64,000 nt of DNA from positions 744,001 through 808,000 of the forward strand of contig NZ_JAXHGM010000001.1 in NCBI RefSeq assembly GCF_034808145.1, in the 5' to 3' direction. Positions 41,500-49,631 of the stretch are shown here, one piece after another. The translations under genes were made by a program, and so were the position numbers. Source of the DNA: Halorubellus sp034808145. Its GTDB lineage: Archaea > Halobacteriota > Halobacteria > Halobacteriales > Natrialbaceae. The stretch's first letter is position 1. Each line of letters begins with the position of its first letter. Below the pieces are notes generated by a model, which searched no databases, had not been told where the DNA came from, and was given only the letters and a program-made list of their open reading frames with translations.

Positions 41500-41967
41500 A
41501 TGACCGACATCCGCGGGTTGCTGACCGACGACGACGCCGTCTCGCCCGTCATCGGCGTCATCCTCATGGTCGCAGTGACCGTCGTCCTCTCCGCGGCCGT
41601 CGGCGCGTTCGTCCTCGACATCGGGAACGCCGTCACCGAGCAGTCGCCCACTGCTGTCATCGAGTTCGAGTACGACATCTCGACCGGCAGCGGGACGCCG
41701 AACGCGGTGGTACTCAGACACAACGGTGGCGACGAGCTGGCGACGAGCACGCTCCGCGTGACCGTCGACGGGACCGTCGCGTGGGAGGATAAGTCGTCAA
41801 CGGACGACTTCGCGACCGGCGGCGGCGGCGAGTGGGACGACGGCGTCACGAGCGGTGATGAGCTCCGTATCGAGGAGGACGGTGCGGACATCGAGGCGTC
41901 GTCTTCGGTCCAACTCGTCTGGCAGGAGGGCCAGCGCTCGTCGGTTCTCGCGAGTTCCGACGACTGA
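41500..41967 (+). CDS. Type IV pilin-like protein
   Basis: A 155-residue archaeal pilin. The N-terminus LLTDDDAVSPVIGVILMVAV is the classic haloarchaeal pilin N-domain: a short charged leader for prepilin peptidase, then the conserved hydrophobic assembly helix. The C-terminal domain is a small beta-sandwich (VVLRHNGGDELATSTLRV). It should be processed by a PibD-type peptidase and built into a surface pilus for adhesion. Followed 63 nt later by a second pilin-like gene; no assembly ATPase or platform gene is in the window. Confidence 0.92.
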   Translation: MTDIRGLLTDDDAVSPVIGVILMVAVTVVLSAAVGAFVLDIGNAVTEQSPTAVIEFEYDISTGSGTPNAVVLRHNGGDELATSTLRVTVDGTVAWEDKSSTDDFATGGGGEWDDGVTSGDELRIEEDGADIEASSSVQLVWQEGQRSSVLASSDD

Positions 41968-42030
41968 GAGTCCGTCTGCGCTCGCCTGCCAGAAGCTTCT
42001 CGTAGTCGTCGCCCGACGTGCCACTCGGAC

Positions 42031-42534
42031 ATGATGGGGCGTCGAGCAGGTGGGACGAACGCGCTGCACGCCATGGTGATGGCTGCGCTCGTCGTCGCGA
42101 CCGCACTCGTCGTCGGGTACGTCGTCTTCGACCTAGAGGCGACGGTCCTCCCGACGGATTCGAGGCCGGAGGCGTCGTTCAGGTTCGCGCACGACGCCTC
42201 GACGGAGACCCTGGTCGTCACGCACTACGGCGGCGACAACCTGGACGCGGACCGCCTCCGCGTCGTGAACCAGGGGTTCGAGTCCGTCGCCGCCTTCTCG
42301 GTCGGCTCGACGGTCTCGGCGGGCGAGTCCGTGACCGTCGGTGGCGTCGACGCGGACGACACCGTCTACGTGCTCTGGGTGACCGGCGACGGCGAGTACG
42401 TCGTGCTCGCGTCCTGGAACGCGGACGCAGCGGCCGCGACCCCGGCCGGAACGGACTCCGGGACCGAGCGGGCGTGGACGGCCGGTGGCGACTCGGACGC
42501 GTCGACCGCCACCTTTTTGCTTCGCATGGAGTAG
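42031..42534 (+). CDS. Second pilin-like membrane-anchored protein
   Basis: A 167-residue protein with an N-terminal hydrophobic helix (about 13-34, LHAMVMAALVVATALVVGYV) preceded by RRAGG, and a C-terminal beta domain with THYGGDNLDADRLRVV, like the HNGGD-LRV pattern of the first pilin. The signature DDxAVSPVIG is missing, so it is a divergent or minor pilin-like protein. It is downstream of the typical pilin on the same strand and may be a minor subunit. The TATA box of hpt lies in its last codons. Confidence 0.78.
   Translation: MMGRRAGGTNALHAMVMAALVVATALVVGYVVFDLEATVLPTDSRPEASFRFAHDASTETLVVTHYGGDNLDADRLRVVNQGFESVAAFSVGSTVSAGESVTVGGVDADDTVYVLWVTGDGEYVVLASWNADAAAATPAGTDSGTERAWTAGGDSDASTATFLLRME
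42513..42520 (+). promoter_or_regulatory. TATA-like box of hpt, inside the pilin-like gene
   Basis: CTTTTTGC, 22-29 nt upstream of the hpt ATG and within the 3' end of the preceding coding region; hpt can be transcribed on its own as a leaderless mRNA. Confidence 0.5.
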
Positions 42535-42541
42535 TTCCGCC

Positions 42542-43111
42542 ATGGACCGACTGCAGGAGTCCCTGCTCGAGTGCCCGATCATCGAGAAAGACGGCTATCA
42601 TTACTTCGTCCACCCGATCTCGGACGGCGTTCCCCAGCTCGACCCGGGGCTGCTGCGCGAGATCGTCATCCGCATCATCCGGAAAGCGGAGCTCGACGAG
42701 GTCGACAAGATCGTGACACCGGCCGCGATGGGTATCCACATCTCCACGGCGGTCTCGCTGATGACGGACATCCCGCTGACCGTCATCCGGAAGCGCGAGT
42801 ACGGGCTCGACGGCGAGACCGCGCTCCATCAGGCGACGGGGTACTCGGAGAACGAGATGTACATCAACGACGTCCGCGAGGGCGACCGCGTGCTCGTCCT
42901 CGACGACGTGCTCTCGACGGGCGGGACGCTCGCCGCGGTCCTGGGTGCGCTCGACGACATCGGCGCTGACGTCGTCGACACCGTCGCCGTCATCAAGAAG
43001 GTCGGCGGCGACAACGAGGTCGCCGACGCCGGCTACGACGTGAAGACGCTCGTGAACGTGGACGTCGTCGACGGCGAGGTCGTCATCGTCGACGCGGACG
43101 GCGACGACTGA
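42542..43111 (+). CDS. hpt: Hypoxanthine/guanine phosphoribosyltransferase
   Basis: A 189-residue type I phosphoribosyltransferase for purine salvage: hypoxanthine or guanine plus PRPP gives IMP or GMP. The PRPP motif is VLVLDDVLSTGGTL (117-130); the N-terminal LLECPIIEKDGYHYFVHP and the ATGYSENEMYINDV segment are typical of the archaeal HGPRTase group. Start MDRLQESLLE follows the leaderless promoter. It starts 7 nt after the pilin-like gene but is functionally unrelated. Confidence 0.94.
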   Translation: MDRLQESLLECPIIEKDGYHYFVHPISDGVPQLDPGLLREIVIRIIRKAELDEVDKIVTPAAMGIHISTAVSLMTDIPLTVIRKREYGLDGETALHQATGYSENEMYINDVREGDRVLVLDDVLSTGGTLAAVLGALDDIGADVVDTVAVIKKVGGDNEVADAGYDVKTLVNVDVVDGEVVIVDADGDD

Positions 43112-43216
43112 CCGGGTCGAGCCGGTCGCCTTCGGCGGGTCCACGTGACGCTTGCCGTGGCGTTCGTGTGAACGGAAGTGATTCGACGCGAGGACGCTAC
43201 CGCGAGGTCGCCGGCG

Positions 43217-44236
43217 TCACTCGGCGTCGCTGCCGACGCGCGGGTCGAGGACGGTGTACGCCATGTCCTGGAGGAAGTTCCCGAACACGCCGACGAGCGC
43301 GATGACCATCGTCATCCCGAGGATGAGCGGGAGGTCGCGCGCGGTGATCGCGTTCATGCTCACCTGCGCGAACCCGGGGATGTTGAACGCGAACTCGATG
43401 ACGAAGATGTTCAGGACGAGGACGGAGAGCATGTCCGTGAAGAAAAGCGCGACGAGTGGGATGGCGGCGTTCCGGAGGATGTGCGTCGCGATCCGGACGG
43501 GCCCCGCGCCCTTTGCCTTCGCGATCTTCACGAAGTCGGCGTCGACGTACTCGAGGCTCTCGGCGCGTGCGTACCGGAGCTGTCCGGCGAGGAGGACCGT
43601 CGTGAGCGTGATGACGGGGAGCAGGTAGTACTTCACGAGGTCGCCCTTGAGGAGCGGGACGTCCGGAAGCAGCGGGATGGGGACGGTGCCACCCCACATC
43701 TCGTAGCTGGGGGCGATGTAGAGGTAGGGAACCCAGTCCATCTGCGTGATGGCGACGACGAACAGTATCTGCGCGAGCCAGAAGTTCGGCGTGCCGAGAC
43801 TGAAATACGCGGTTGCGGTCGCGAGCTTGTCGCTCAGCGAGTGCTGGTTCAGCGCGGAGTAGAGGCCGACGCTGACGCCGATGACGAGCGACAGGATCAT
43901 CGACGGGACGAGGTAGAGGAGCGTGAACGGGAGGCTGTTCCCGAGGACGGCGAGCACCGGCTGGCCGGTACTGTAGGAGAACCCCCAGTCGAACGTCGCG
44001 ACGTTCACCATCCACTTCGTGTAGCGCTGGACGAACGGGTCGTTCAGGTTCCTGGCTTCGCGATACGCCTGTACGGCCTCGGTGGCGTTCCCGCCGGTGT
44101 TCGACGCCTCGTACGCGACGGCGCCGACGTTCGGGTCCTCGGTGAGGGTGACGAACGCGAACGCGACCGTCACGATGAGGAACATCGACAGGACCGCGAA
44201 CGCGGCGCGTCGCGCCACCTTCAACTGGAAGCTCAC
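43217..44236 (-). CDS. Peptide/nickel-type ABC transporter permease (DppB-like)
   Basis: A 339-residue inner permease with an N-terminal helix, a large external loop (about 35-100) and the binding-protein-dependent permease domain of five helices. The EAA-like cytoplasmic loop for ATPase contact is ESLEYVDADFVKIAKAKGAGP. It belongs to the oligopeptide/dipeptide/nickel family. Its partner permease and two ATPases are on the opposite strand, starting 258 nt away, so the transporter genes are split into divergent transcripts. No substrate-binding protein is in the window. Confidence 0.93.
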   Translation of the reverse strand: MSFQLKVARRAAFAVLSMFLIVTVAFAFVTLTEDPNVGAVAYEASNTGGNATEAVQAYREARNLNDPFVQRYTKWMVNVATFDWGFSYSTGQPVLAVLGNSLPFTLLYLVPSMILSLVIGVSVGLYSALNQHSLSDKLATATAYFSLGTPNFWLAQILFVVAITQMDWVPYLYIAPSYEMWGGTVPIPLLPDVPLLKGDLVKYYLLPVITLTTVLLAGQLRYARAESLEYVDADFVKIAKAKGAGPVRIATHILRNAAIPLVALFFTDMLSVLVLNIFVIEFAFNIPGFAQVSMNAITARDLPLILGMTMVIALVGVFGNFLQDMAYTVLDPRVGSDAE

Positions 44237-44324
44237 GGGTCGACCTCCACGACGAGGTGACGGCGTCGGCGTCGGAGGTCACGGCGGCGAGTGTCGGTCA
44301 TCGAACCACACTCTCCGAGGCTCG

Positions 44325-44426
44325 GTATTAAAATCGGGTGCGGGTCCCGGTCTTCAGACTGGAAATCGCAAGACGCGAGTGGGATAGATACTAAAGCCGG
44401 CGTTTGACACTATGTCATCTTTTTAG
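44325..44426. promoter_or_regulatory. Divergent promoter region of the ABC transporter
   Basis: Minus-strand TTTTAATA at about 44325-44334 would serve the DppB-like gene with a leader of roughly 65 nt. Plus-strand CTTTTTAG at about 44418-44425 would serve the DppC-like gene with a leader of about 45 nt. Confidence 0.4.
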
Positions 44427-44480
44427 ATGTGGGGGTGAATCGTTGGGTCGATGCCGCAACGTTGGGCTGCGTCGTGCGAC

Positions 44481-44487
44481 GAGGTGA
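44481..44487 (+). promoter_or_regulatory. Shine-Dalgarno of the DppC-like gene
   Basis: GAGGTGA, 6 nt before the ATG at 44494. It decides the start and shows that this transcript has a leader. Confidence 0.6.
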
Positions 44488-44493
44488 GCGCCG

Positions 44494-46128
44494 ATGGCGA
44501 CAGGTGAGCGCCGCGAGCTCGCGGCGTTCGAGCGCGTGGACTGGGACCGCATCGAGGAACCCGACGACGTCAGCGTCCGGACGGGCGCGTTCGCGACGGT
44601 CCTCCTCGCGGCCCTCGGACTGTTCGCGTACACGTCGATCGCCGGTTCGGGGGTGCGCGTCCCGACCGTCGACGTCCTCGCGGGCACGGTCCGATGGGTC
44701 GAGCCGACGACCCTGGACCTCGCGTACCTCGTGCTCGCCGCCTGTTTCGCGTTCCTGTTCGTGCTCCCGGTGGTGGAGAACTGGCGTCGCGTCGCCGTCC
44801 GGACGAAGGCCTTCGCGGTGCTGTCGACGGTGCTCGCGGTCGCGTTCGCGTACGACTACTACTATCTCGCGCCGTCGCCGACGTTCGATAGCGTCGACAT
44901 CCCGTACTACGGCTACCTCTACTGGGACGTGTACGGCGTCGAGTGGGTGTTCGTGTTCTCGCTGCTCGTGTTCGTCTGCTTCGTGCTCGGGCGGCTGTTC
45001 GACGACCTCGACCGGACGCGACTGTATCTTCGCCGACTGAAGGACCATCCGACGGGCGCCGTCGCGTTCGCGTACGTCGCGTTCTTCGTCCTCGGTGGCG
45101 CGTTCGGGAACGCGGTCGTGGGGATGCCGACGACGTTCAAGAAGGCCGGAGGAAGCTACGAGACGTTCTCGCATCAACCCCCCGCGCCCGTCTCGACGCC
45201 GTTCGGGACGACGGACCTGTTCACGGTCGTGCTCGCGCTCGCCATCGCGTTCGGTCTCGTCCTCGCGCTCTACAACCGGGTCGAGCGCGTCCGCGAACCG
45301 CTGGGGCTCGCCGTGACCGTCGCCGGCGTCGGACTGGGGACGCTGTTCGCCGTCCGGTTCGCGATGTACGAGTTCCTCGAGTTCGGGCCGACGATCGGCG
45401 TGGGTTCCGCCACGTCCTGTGCGGGCCAGCTGACGGACAGCGGGTGCCTCGGGACGTGGGAGAACCCGCTCGGGACGAACTACGTCGGGAAGAGCGTGCT
45501 CGCGGTCCTGTTCGTCGGGTTCCGCGTGAGCCTGGAGGTCGCACTCGTCACGTCGATGATCATGCTCCCCATCGCGACGCTCGTCGGGACGTTCGCCGGC
45601 TACACGGGCGGGCTCGTCGACGACACCATCACGGGCTACATCGACATCCAGCAGACGATCCCCGCGTTCGTCGCGTACATCGTCCTGAGTTACGTGTTCG
45701 GCCGCAGCCTCTTCCTGCTCATCCTCGTGTTCGGCCTGCTCTCGTGGGGCGGGGCGGCTCGACTGGTGCGGTCGGAGGTCGTGCAGCGCCGCGAGGCCGA
45801 GTTCGTCACCGCGGCGCGCGCCGCGGGCGCGGACGACCGCCGCATCATGCGCAAGCACATCCTCCCGAACGTCTCGAACACGGTCCTGACGAGCGTCACG
45901 CGCCGCATCCCGATGCTCATCCTCGCCGAAGCCGCGATCGCGTACCTGAGTCTGAACGACATCATGGTCATCTCGCTCGGCGAGAGCATCGCGAACGGCC
46001 TGAACAACTTCCCGAACGCGTGGTGGGTGTCGAGCGAACTGACGCTCGCGCTCGCGCTCGTCGTGCTCGCCTTCAGCCTGCTCGGCGACGCCCTCCGCGA
46101 CGTCCTCGACCCCCGAGGTGATGCCTGA
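44494..46128 (+). CDS. Peptide-type ABC transporter permease (DppC-like) with extended N-terminus
   Basis: A 544-residue permease, well over the 280-320 residues usual for the family. The C-terminal 220 residues form the normal permease domain (FRVSLEVALVTSMIMLPIAT ... EAEFVTAARAAGADDRRIMR as the ATPase-contact loop). The first 300 residues add about six further hydrophobic helices (around 32-50, 75-95, 103-120, 145-165, 188-210, 240-260) and a loop with paired Cys (TSCAGQLTDSGCLGTW) on the outer side. Such long haloarchaeal versions are known in this family. It overlaps the ATPase gene by 1 nt. Confidence 0.92.
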   Translation: MATGERRELAAFERVDWDRIEEPDDVSVRTGAFATVLLAALGLFAYTSIAGSGVRVPTVDVLAGTVRWVEPTTLDLAYLVLAACFAFLFVLPVVENWRRVAVRTKAFAVLSTVLAVAFAYDYYYLAPSPTFDSVDIPYYGYLYWDVYGVEWVFVFSLLVFVCFVLGRLFDDLDRTRLYLRRLKDHPTGAVAFAYVAFFVLGGAFGNAVVGMPTTFKKAGGSYETFSHQPPAPVSTPFGTTDLFTVVLALAIAFGLVLALYNRVERVREPLGLAVTVAGVGLGTLFAVRFAMYEFLEFGPTIGVGSATSCAGQLTDSGCLGTWENPLGTNYVGKSVLAVLFVGFRVSLEVALVTSMIMLPIATLVGTFAGYTGGLVDDTITGYIDIQQTIPAFVAYIVLSYVFGRSLFLLILVFGLLSWGGAARLVRSEVVQRREAEFVTAARAAGADDRRIMRKHILPNVSNTVLTSVTRRIPMLILAEAAIAYLSLNDIMVISLGESIANGLNNFPNAWWVSSELTLALALVVLAFSLLGDALRDVLDPRGDA

Positions 46129-47201
46129 TGCAAGACCAATCACTCCTGTCCGTCCGAGAGCTGAGCGTTCGATTCAACACCGAAGCCGGGACCGTGCACG
46201 CGGCGAGCGACGTCTCGTTCGACGTCGACCGCGGCGAGACGGTCTGCATCGTCGGCGAGTCCGGGAGCGGGAAGACCGTGACGAGCGAAGCCATCACGCG
46301 CCTCGTCCCGCAGCCACCGGGCGAGATAGACGCCGAGACCGTCGACTTCCAGGGCGAGGACCTCCTGACGATGCCCGAGAAGCGTCTGCGGAAGCTCCGC
46401 GGCGGCAGCATCGGGCACGTCTTCCAGAACCCCCAGAGCGCGCTGAACCCGGTGTACACGGTCGGACGGCAGGTCGCGGAGACCGTGCGACTCCACCGGG
46501 ACGTCTCGAAGGCCGAGTCCCGCGAGATCGCGGTCGACCTGCTCGACCGCGTCGGTATCCCGAAGGCCGCCGAGCGGTTCGACGACTACCCCCACGAGTT
46601 CTCCGGCGGGCAGACCCAGCGCGTCGTCATCGCCATCGCTATCGCCGGCGAACCGGACCTCCTCATCGCGGACGAGCCGACGACCGCGCTCGACGTCACC
46701 ATCCAGGCCCAGATCCTCCGGCTCCTCCGTGACATCCAGGACGAGTTCGGGATGGGTATCCTCCTCATCACGCACGACCTCGGGGTCGTCGCGGAGGTCG
46801 CGGACCGCGTCGTCGTGATGTACGCCGGGAAGGTGATGGAGCAGGGGAGCGTCTTCGACGTGTTCGAGAACCCGTCGCATCCGTACACGAAGGCGCTCTT
46901 GGAGTGCCTGCCCGGTCGCCGGAACGCCGCGGAGGGCATCGGCGGGACGCTCCCGGACCCGACCGACCCGCCGGACGGCTGTCGGTTCGCACCGCGATGC
47001 CCGCACGCGGTCGACGCGTGCCGCGAGGGCGACCACCCACCGGCCGTGAACGTCGAAGGCGCCGACGACCACGTCGCGTCGTGCGTGTACTACCAGGCCG
47101 GATACGACGCGAGCGTCGTGCAGAACGCCGGCGTCGCGGTCGCGACGGACGACGCCGAGGACGACGCCGCGCGTACCGACAGAGGTGAGGTGGATGACTG
47201 A
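46128..47201 (+). CDS. ABC transporter ATP-binding protein (DppD/OppD-like)
   Basis: A 357-residue ATPase with Walker A GESGSGKT (43-50), signature FSGGQTQRVVIA, Walker B LLIADEPTTALD and the H-loop LLITHDLGVV. After the ATPase comes the oligopeptide/dipeptide C-terminal domain with a cysteine-bearing PPDGCRFAPRCPHAVDAC, which in relatives can hold an iron-sulfur cluster. Ribosome site GAGGTG is 7 nt upstream. It overlaps both neighbours, consistent with one operon. Confidence 0.95.
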   Translation: MQDQSLLSVRELSVRFNTEAGTVHAASDVSFDVDRGETVCIVGESGSGKTVTSEAITRLVPQPPGEIDAETVDFQGEDLLTMPEKRLRKLRGGSIGHVFQNPQSALNPVYTVGRQVAETVRLHRDVSKAESREIAVDLLDRVGIPKAAERFDDYPHEFSGGQTQRVVIAIAIAGEPDLLIADEPTTALDVTIQAQILRLLRDIQDEFGMGILLITHDLGVVAEVADRVVVMYAGKVMEQGSVFDVFENPSHPYTKALLECLPGRRNAAEGIGGTLPDPTDPPDGCRFAPRCPHAVDACREGDHPPAVNVEGADDHVASCVYYQAGYDASVVQNAGVAVATDDAEDDAARTDRGEVDD

Positions 47202-48636
47202 CCGGTCACCAGCAGGGAACCGTGGTACCGACGGCGACCCGCTCGTCACCGTCGACGGCCTGAAGAAGCACTACCCGATCACGAAGGGGCTCCTGCGTCG
47301 GCAGGTCGGGACGGTGAAGGCCGTCGACGGTATCGACTTCACGTTGCATCGCGGCGAGACGCTCGGCCTCGTCGGCGAGTCCGGGTGCGGGAAGTCCACG
47401 GCCGCGACGTCCCTCCTCCGCCTCGAAGAGCCGACGGGCGGCGAGATCCGGTACCACGGCGCGCTTCCCTCGGACGACGACTCGACGTCGCTCCTCGACC
47501 GGCTACGCGGCGGGCTGCGCGGCGACGACGAGTCGCGCGACCCGCGGGACGTCGCCGGGTTCTCGGACGCGCAACTCAAGCGCTTCCGCCGGCAGGCCCA
47601 GATGGTGTTCCAGGACCCGACGAGCAGCTTCGACCCGCGGATGACCGTCGGCGAGAGCGTCGCCGAACCCCTCGAGATACACGGCCTCACCGACCCGGCG
47701 CGCCAGAACGAGATCGTCTCGGACCTCCTGGAGCGCGTCGGCCTGGAGGCCGCGGACGCGGACCGCTATCCCCACGAGTTCTCCGGCGGCCAGAAGCAAC
47801 GCATCGCGCTCGCTCGCGCGCTCGTCGTCAACCCCGAACTCGTCGTCGCGGACGAACCCGTCTCCGCGCTCGACGTCTCCATCCAAGCGGAGATCCTCAG
47901 CCTCATCAACGACCTCCAGGAGCGATTCGGGCTGTCGATGCTGTTCATCAGTCACGACCTCGGCGTCGTCAAGGAGGTCTGCGACCGCGTCGCCGTGATG
48001 TACCTCGGCGAGATCGTCGAGGTCGCGCCGACGGAAGAGCTGTTCGCGGACCCCCAGCATCCGTACACGCAGGCGCTCCTCTCCTCCATCCCGAACCCGG
48101 ACCCGCGCCAGCGCGGCCTCGGCGTCGAACTCACCGGCGACGTCCCGAGCCCGGAGAACCCGCCGAGCGGGTGTCGGTTCCACACGCGCTGCCCGAAGGT
48201 CATCCAGCCGGACGCGTTCGACTTCGAGCAGTCGGTGTGGCGGCGCGTCCTCGACCTCCGGCACGACGTCGAGACGGGCGAGCTCGACGGCGACGCGGCG
48301 ACGGACCTCGCTCGCACGCACGCGGACGTCGAGGACTCGGGTCGGCTCCCGTCGGACGCCGTCGACGACGCGGTTCGCGCCGAGTACGACCTCCCGGACG
48401 CGCTCGGCGACGACGAGGCGGAGGCAGTGCTCGCCGACGCCATCGAGTACCTCGCGAACGGGAACGCGGACGGCGCCACGTCCATTCTCGGGGACGCGTT
48501 CACGACCCCGTGCGAGCGGGACGCGCCGAAGACGCGCGCGGTCGGCGACGACCACGACGCCGCGTGCCTCCTCCTCGACGACCACGACGTCGCCGACGAC
48601 CGCATGAGCGCCGCGCGAGAGGCGAGCGGCGACTGA
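47194..48636 (+). CDS. ABC transporter ATP-binding protein (DppF/OppF-like) with long C-terminal tail
   Basis: A 480-residue ATPase, about 140 longer than typical. Walker A GESGCGKS (61-68), an acidic insert at about 92-122 (DDDSTSLLDRLRGGLRGDDE), signature FSGGQKQRIALA, Walker B VVADEPVSALD, H-loop FISHDLGVV, then the oligopeptide C-terminal domain (PSGCRFHTRCPKV). The extra 130 residues after it are acidic and helical, with two more Cys (TTPCERD, AACLLLDD) and no family I recognise. The ATG at 47194 overlaps the previous stop by 8 nt; a GTG three codons earlier is possible. Last gene of the operon. Confidence 0.93.
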   Translation: MTDRSPAGNRGTDGDPLVTVDGLKKHYPITKGLLRRQVGTVKAVDGIDFTLHRGETLGLVGESGCGKSTAATSLLRLEEPTGGEIRYHGALPSDDDSTSLLDRLRGGLRGDDESRDPRDVAGFSDAQLKRFRRQAQMVFQDPTSSFDPRMTVGESVAEPLEIHGLTDPARQNEIVSDLLERVGLEAADADRYPHEFSGGQKQRIALARALVVNPELVVADEPVSALDVSIQAEILSLINDLQERFGLSMLFISHDLGVVKEVCDRVAVMYLGEIVEVAPTEELFADPQHPYTQALLSSIPNPDPRQRGLGVELTGDVPSPENPPSGCRFHTRCPKVIQPDAFDFEQSVWRRVLDLRHDVETGELDGDAATDLARTHADVEDSGRLPSDAVDDAVRAEYDLPDALGDDEAEAVLADAIEYLANGNADGATSILGDAFTTPCERDAPKTRAVGDDHDAACLLLDDHDVADDRMSAAREASGD

Positions 48637-48937
48637 ATCCCGCGACGTCACCAGGAAACCGAGCCCCACGACGTCATCGGCCGACCGGGTTCCAGGATGT
48701 GTCTCCTCCCCTGACTACCTCCGGACGGATGCGAGACATCCGTCACGACGCCTTCGGCTCCAGCCCTCGATACAGGTAGTCGCGAGAGTCTCTCGCTGAC
48801 GACTATGTCCCTGCTGCTGACGGCGGTGAGCACTCACCCGTCGGTAGAGCACATTAACGAGGGGAAAAACCGACGACGAGCGACGCTTAGTGACAGGTGA
48901 AAGGTTCGTTCTTCGTTCGCAACGTGACCGAGAGAAG
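48637..48937. other. 301-nt gene-free spacer between the ABC operon and tRNA-Met
   Basis: No acidic open frame is seen. The part 48713-48805 has overlapping inverted repeats listed separately. The last 60 nt before the tRNA are A/G-rich (GAGGGGAAAAACCGACG). Confidence 0.6.
48713..48805 (+). ncRNA. Candidate structured RNA with competing stems
   Basis: Hairpin GACGGATG/CATCCGTC (48724-48731 and 48737-48744, loop CGAGA) is enclosed by an exact 8-bp pair GACTACCT (48713-48720) / AGGTAGTC (48774-48781). The 3' arm of that pair also begins a second hairpin: TAGTCG (48777-48782) with CGACTA (48800-48805), around an inner GCGAGAG/CTCTCGC stem. The two folds are mutually exclusive. It starts 77 nt after the ABC operon and could be a 3' element or a small RNA. 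Strand assumed; no expression evidence. Confidence 0.35.
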
Positions 48938-49012
48938 TAGCGGGAGGTAGATTTGAACTACCGATCTGCGGGTTATGAGCCCGCCGGAATCTCCTGGCTA
49001 TCCCATCCCGCT
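48938..49012 (-). tRNA. Initiator tRNA-Met (CAU)
   Basis: The minus strand folds as a 75-nt tRNA: acceptor AGCGGGA/TCCCGCT with A discriminator (48938), anticodon arm GCGGG-CTCATAA-CCCGC with CAU, and T arm GGTAG-TTCAAAT-CTACC. The A1-U72 pair and three G-C pairs next to the anticodon loop are marks of archaeal initiator tRNA. CCA is not encoded and there is no intron. A TATA-like box lies 24-31 nt upstream. Confidence 0.95.
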
Positions 49013-49035
49013 ACTATCACGTATCGCGCTCCGCT

Positions 49036-49043
49036 AGTTAAGG
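49036..49043 (-). promoter_or_regulatory. TATA box of the initiator tRNA gene
   Basis: Minus-strand CCTTAACT, 24-31 nt upstream of the tRNA 5' end. Confidence 0.6.
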
Positions 49044-49073
49044 GTTGTGATTACAGCGCCGTATGGCAATTAG

Positions 49074-49631
49074 TCACTCGTGGACGCGCCAGGTGAAGAT
49101 GCTCTCCGCGACGTAGTTCACGAGCAGGCCGGCGGCGATGCCGGTGACTTTCGCGGCGACGAACCACGCGTCGATGCCGAGGACGGTAGCGTCGACGAAG
49201 AACACGCGGTAGAGCAGCCGGAACGCGAGGAGTTGGACGGTGATGCCGCCGGCGCGAACGAGGTTCGACCGGAGGAGTCGGCGGAGGGTCGCGGGCAGGC
49301 TGCCGTGGCCTTCCGTGGAGAACGTCCAGTTGTCGTTGAGGAGGAACATGACGACGACGGCGACCTCGATCCCGGCGAACACGGCGAGTTCGGGGAACAC
49401 GCCGAGGGACTCGAGCACGGTCGCGGTGGTGACGTCGAACGCGGCGCCGACGACGCCGACGGACGCGAACTTCCCGAACCGCGTCCCGGACGCGAGCGCC
49501 CGAACCCAGTCGAGGACGCCGTCTGGCTCCTCGCTCGCGGTCCGGTCGGCCGCCTGCGTCGAAAGGTCGTCGGTCGCGGGGTCGTCGGTTGCGTCCGCCG
49601 ATTGGTCGTCGCTCGCGGCGTCGTCCATCAC
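49074..49631 (-). CDS. GtrA family membrane protein
   Basis: A 185-residue protein with an acidic Ser/Thr/Asp N-terminus (1-45) and four transmembrane helices making a GtrA domain (FGKFASVGVVGAAFDV, then FLLNDNWTFS, then NYVAESIFTW). GtrA-like proteins are thought to flip lipid-linked sugars such as dolichyl- or polyprenyl-phosphate-glucose. It overlaps the upstream GT2 gene by 4 nt, so the two are co-translated: the GT2 would make the lipid-linked sugar and GtrA would move it across. Role inferred from family and context. Confidence 0.92.
   Translation of the reverse strand: MMDDAASDDQSADATDDPATDDLSTQAADRTASEEPDGVLDWVRALASGTRFGKFASVGVVGAAFDVTTATVLESLGVFPELAVFAGIEVAVVVMFLLNDNWTFSTEGHGSLPATLRRLLRSNLVRAGGITVQLLAFRLLYRVFFVDATVLGIDAWFVAAKVTGIAAGLLVNYVAESIFTWRVHE

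Noticed and set aside
49012..49080. tRNA-Met as an integration site
   Set aside because: No partial duplicate of the tRNA 3' end was seen in the flanks and no integrase is nearby.
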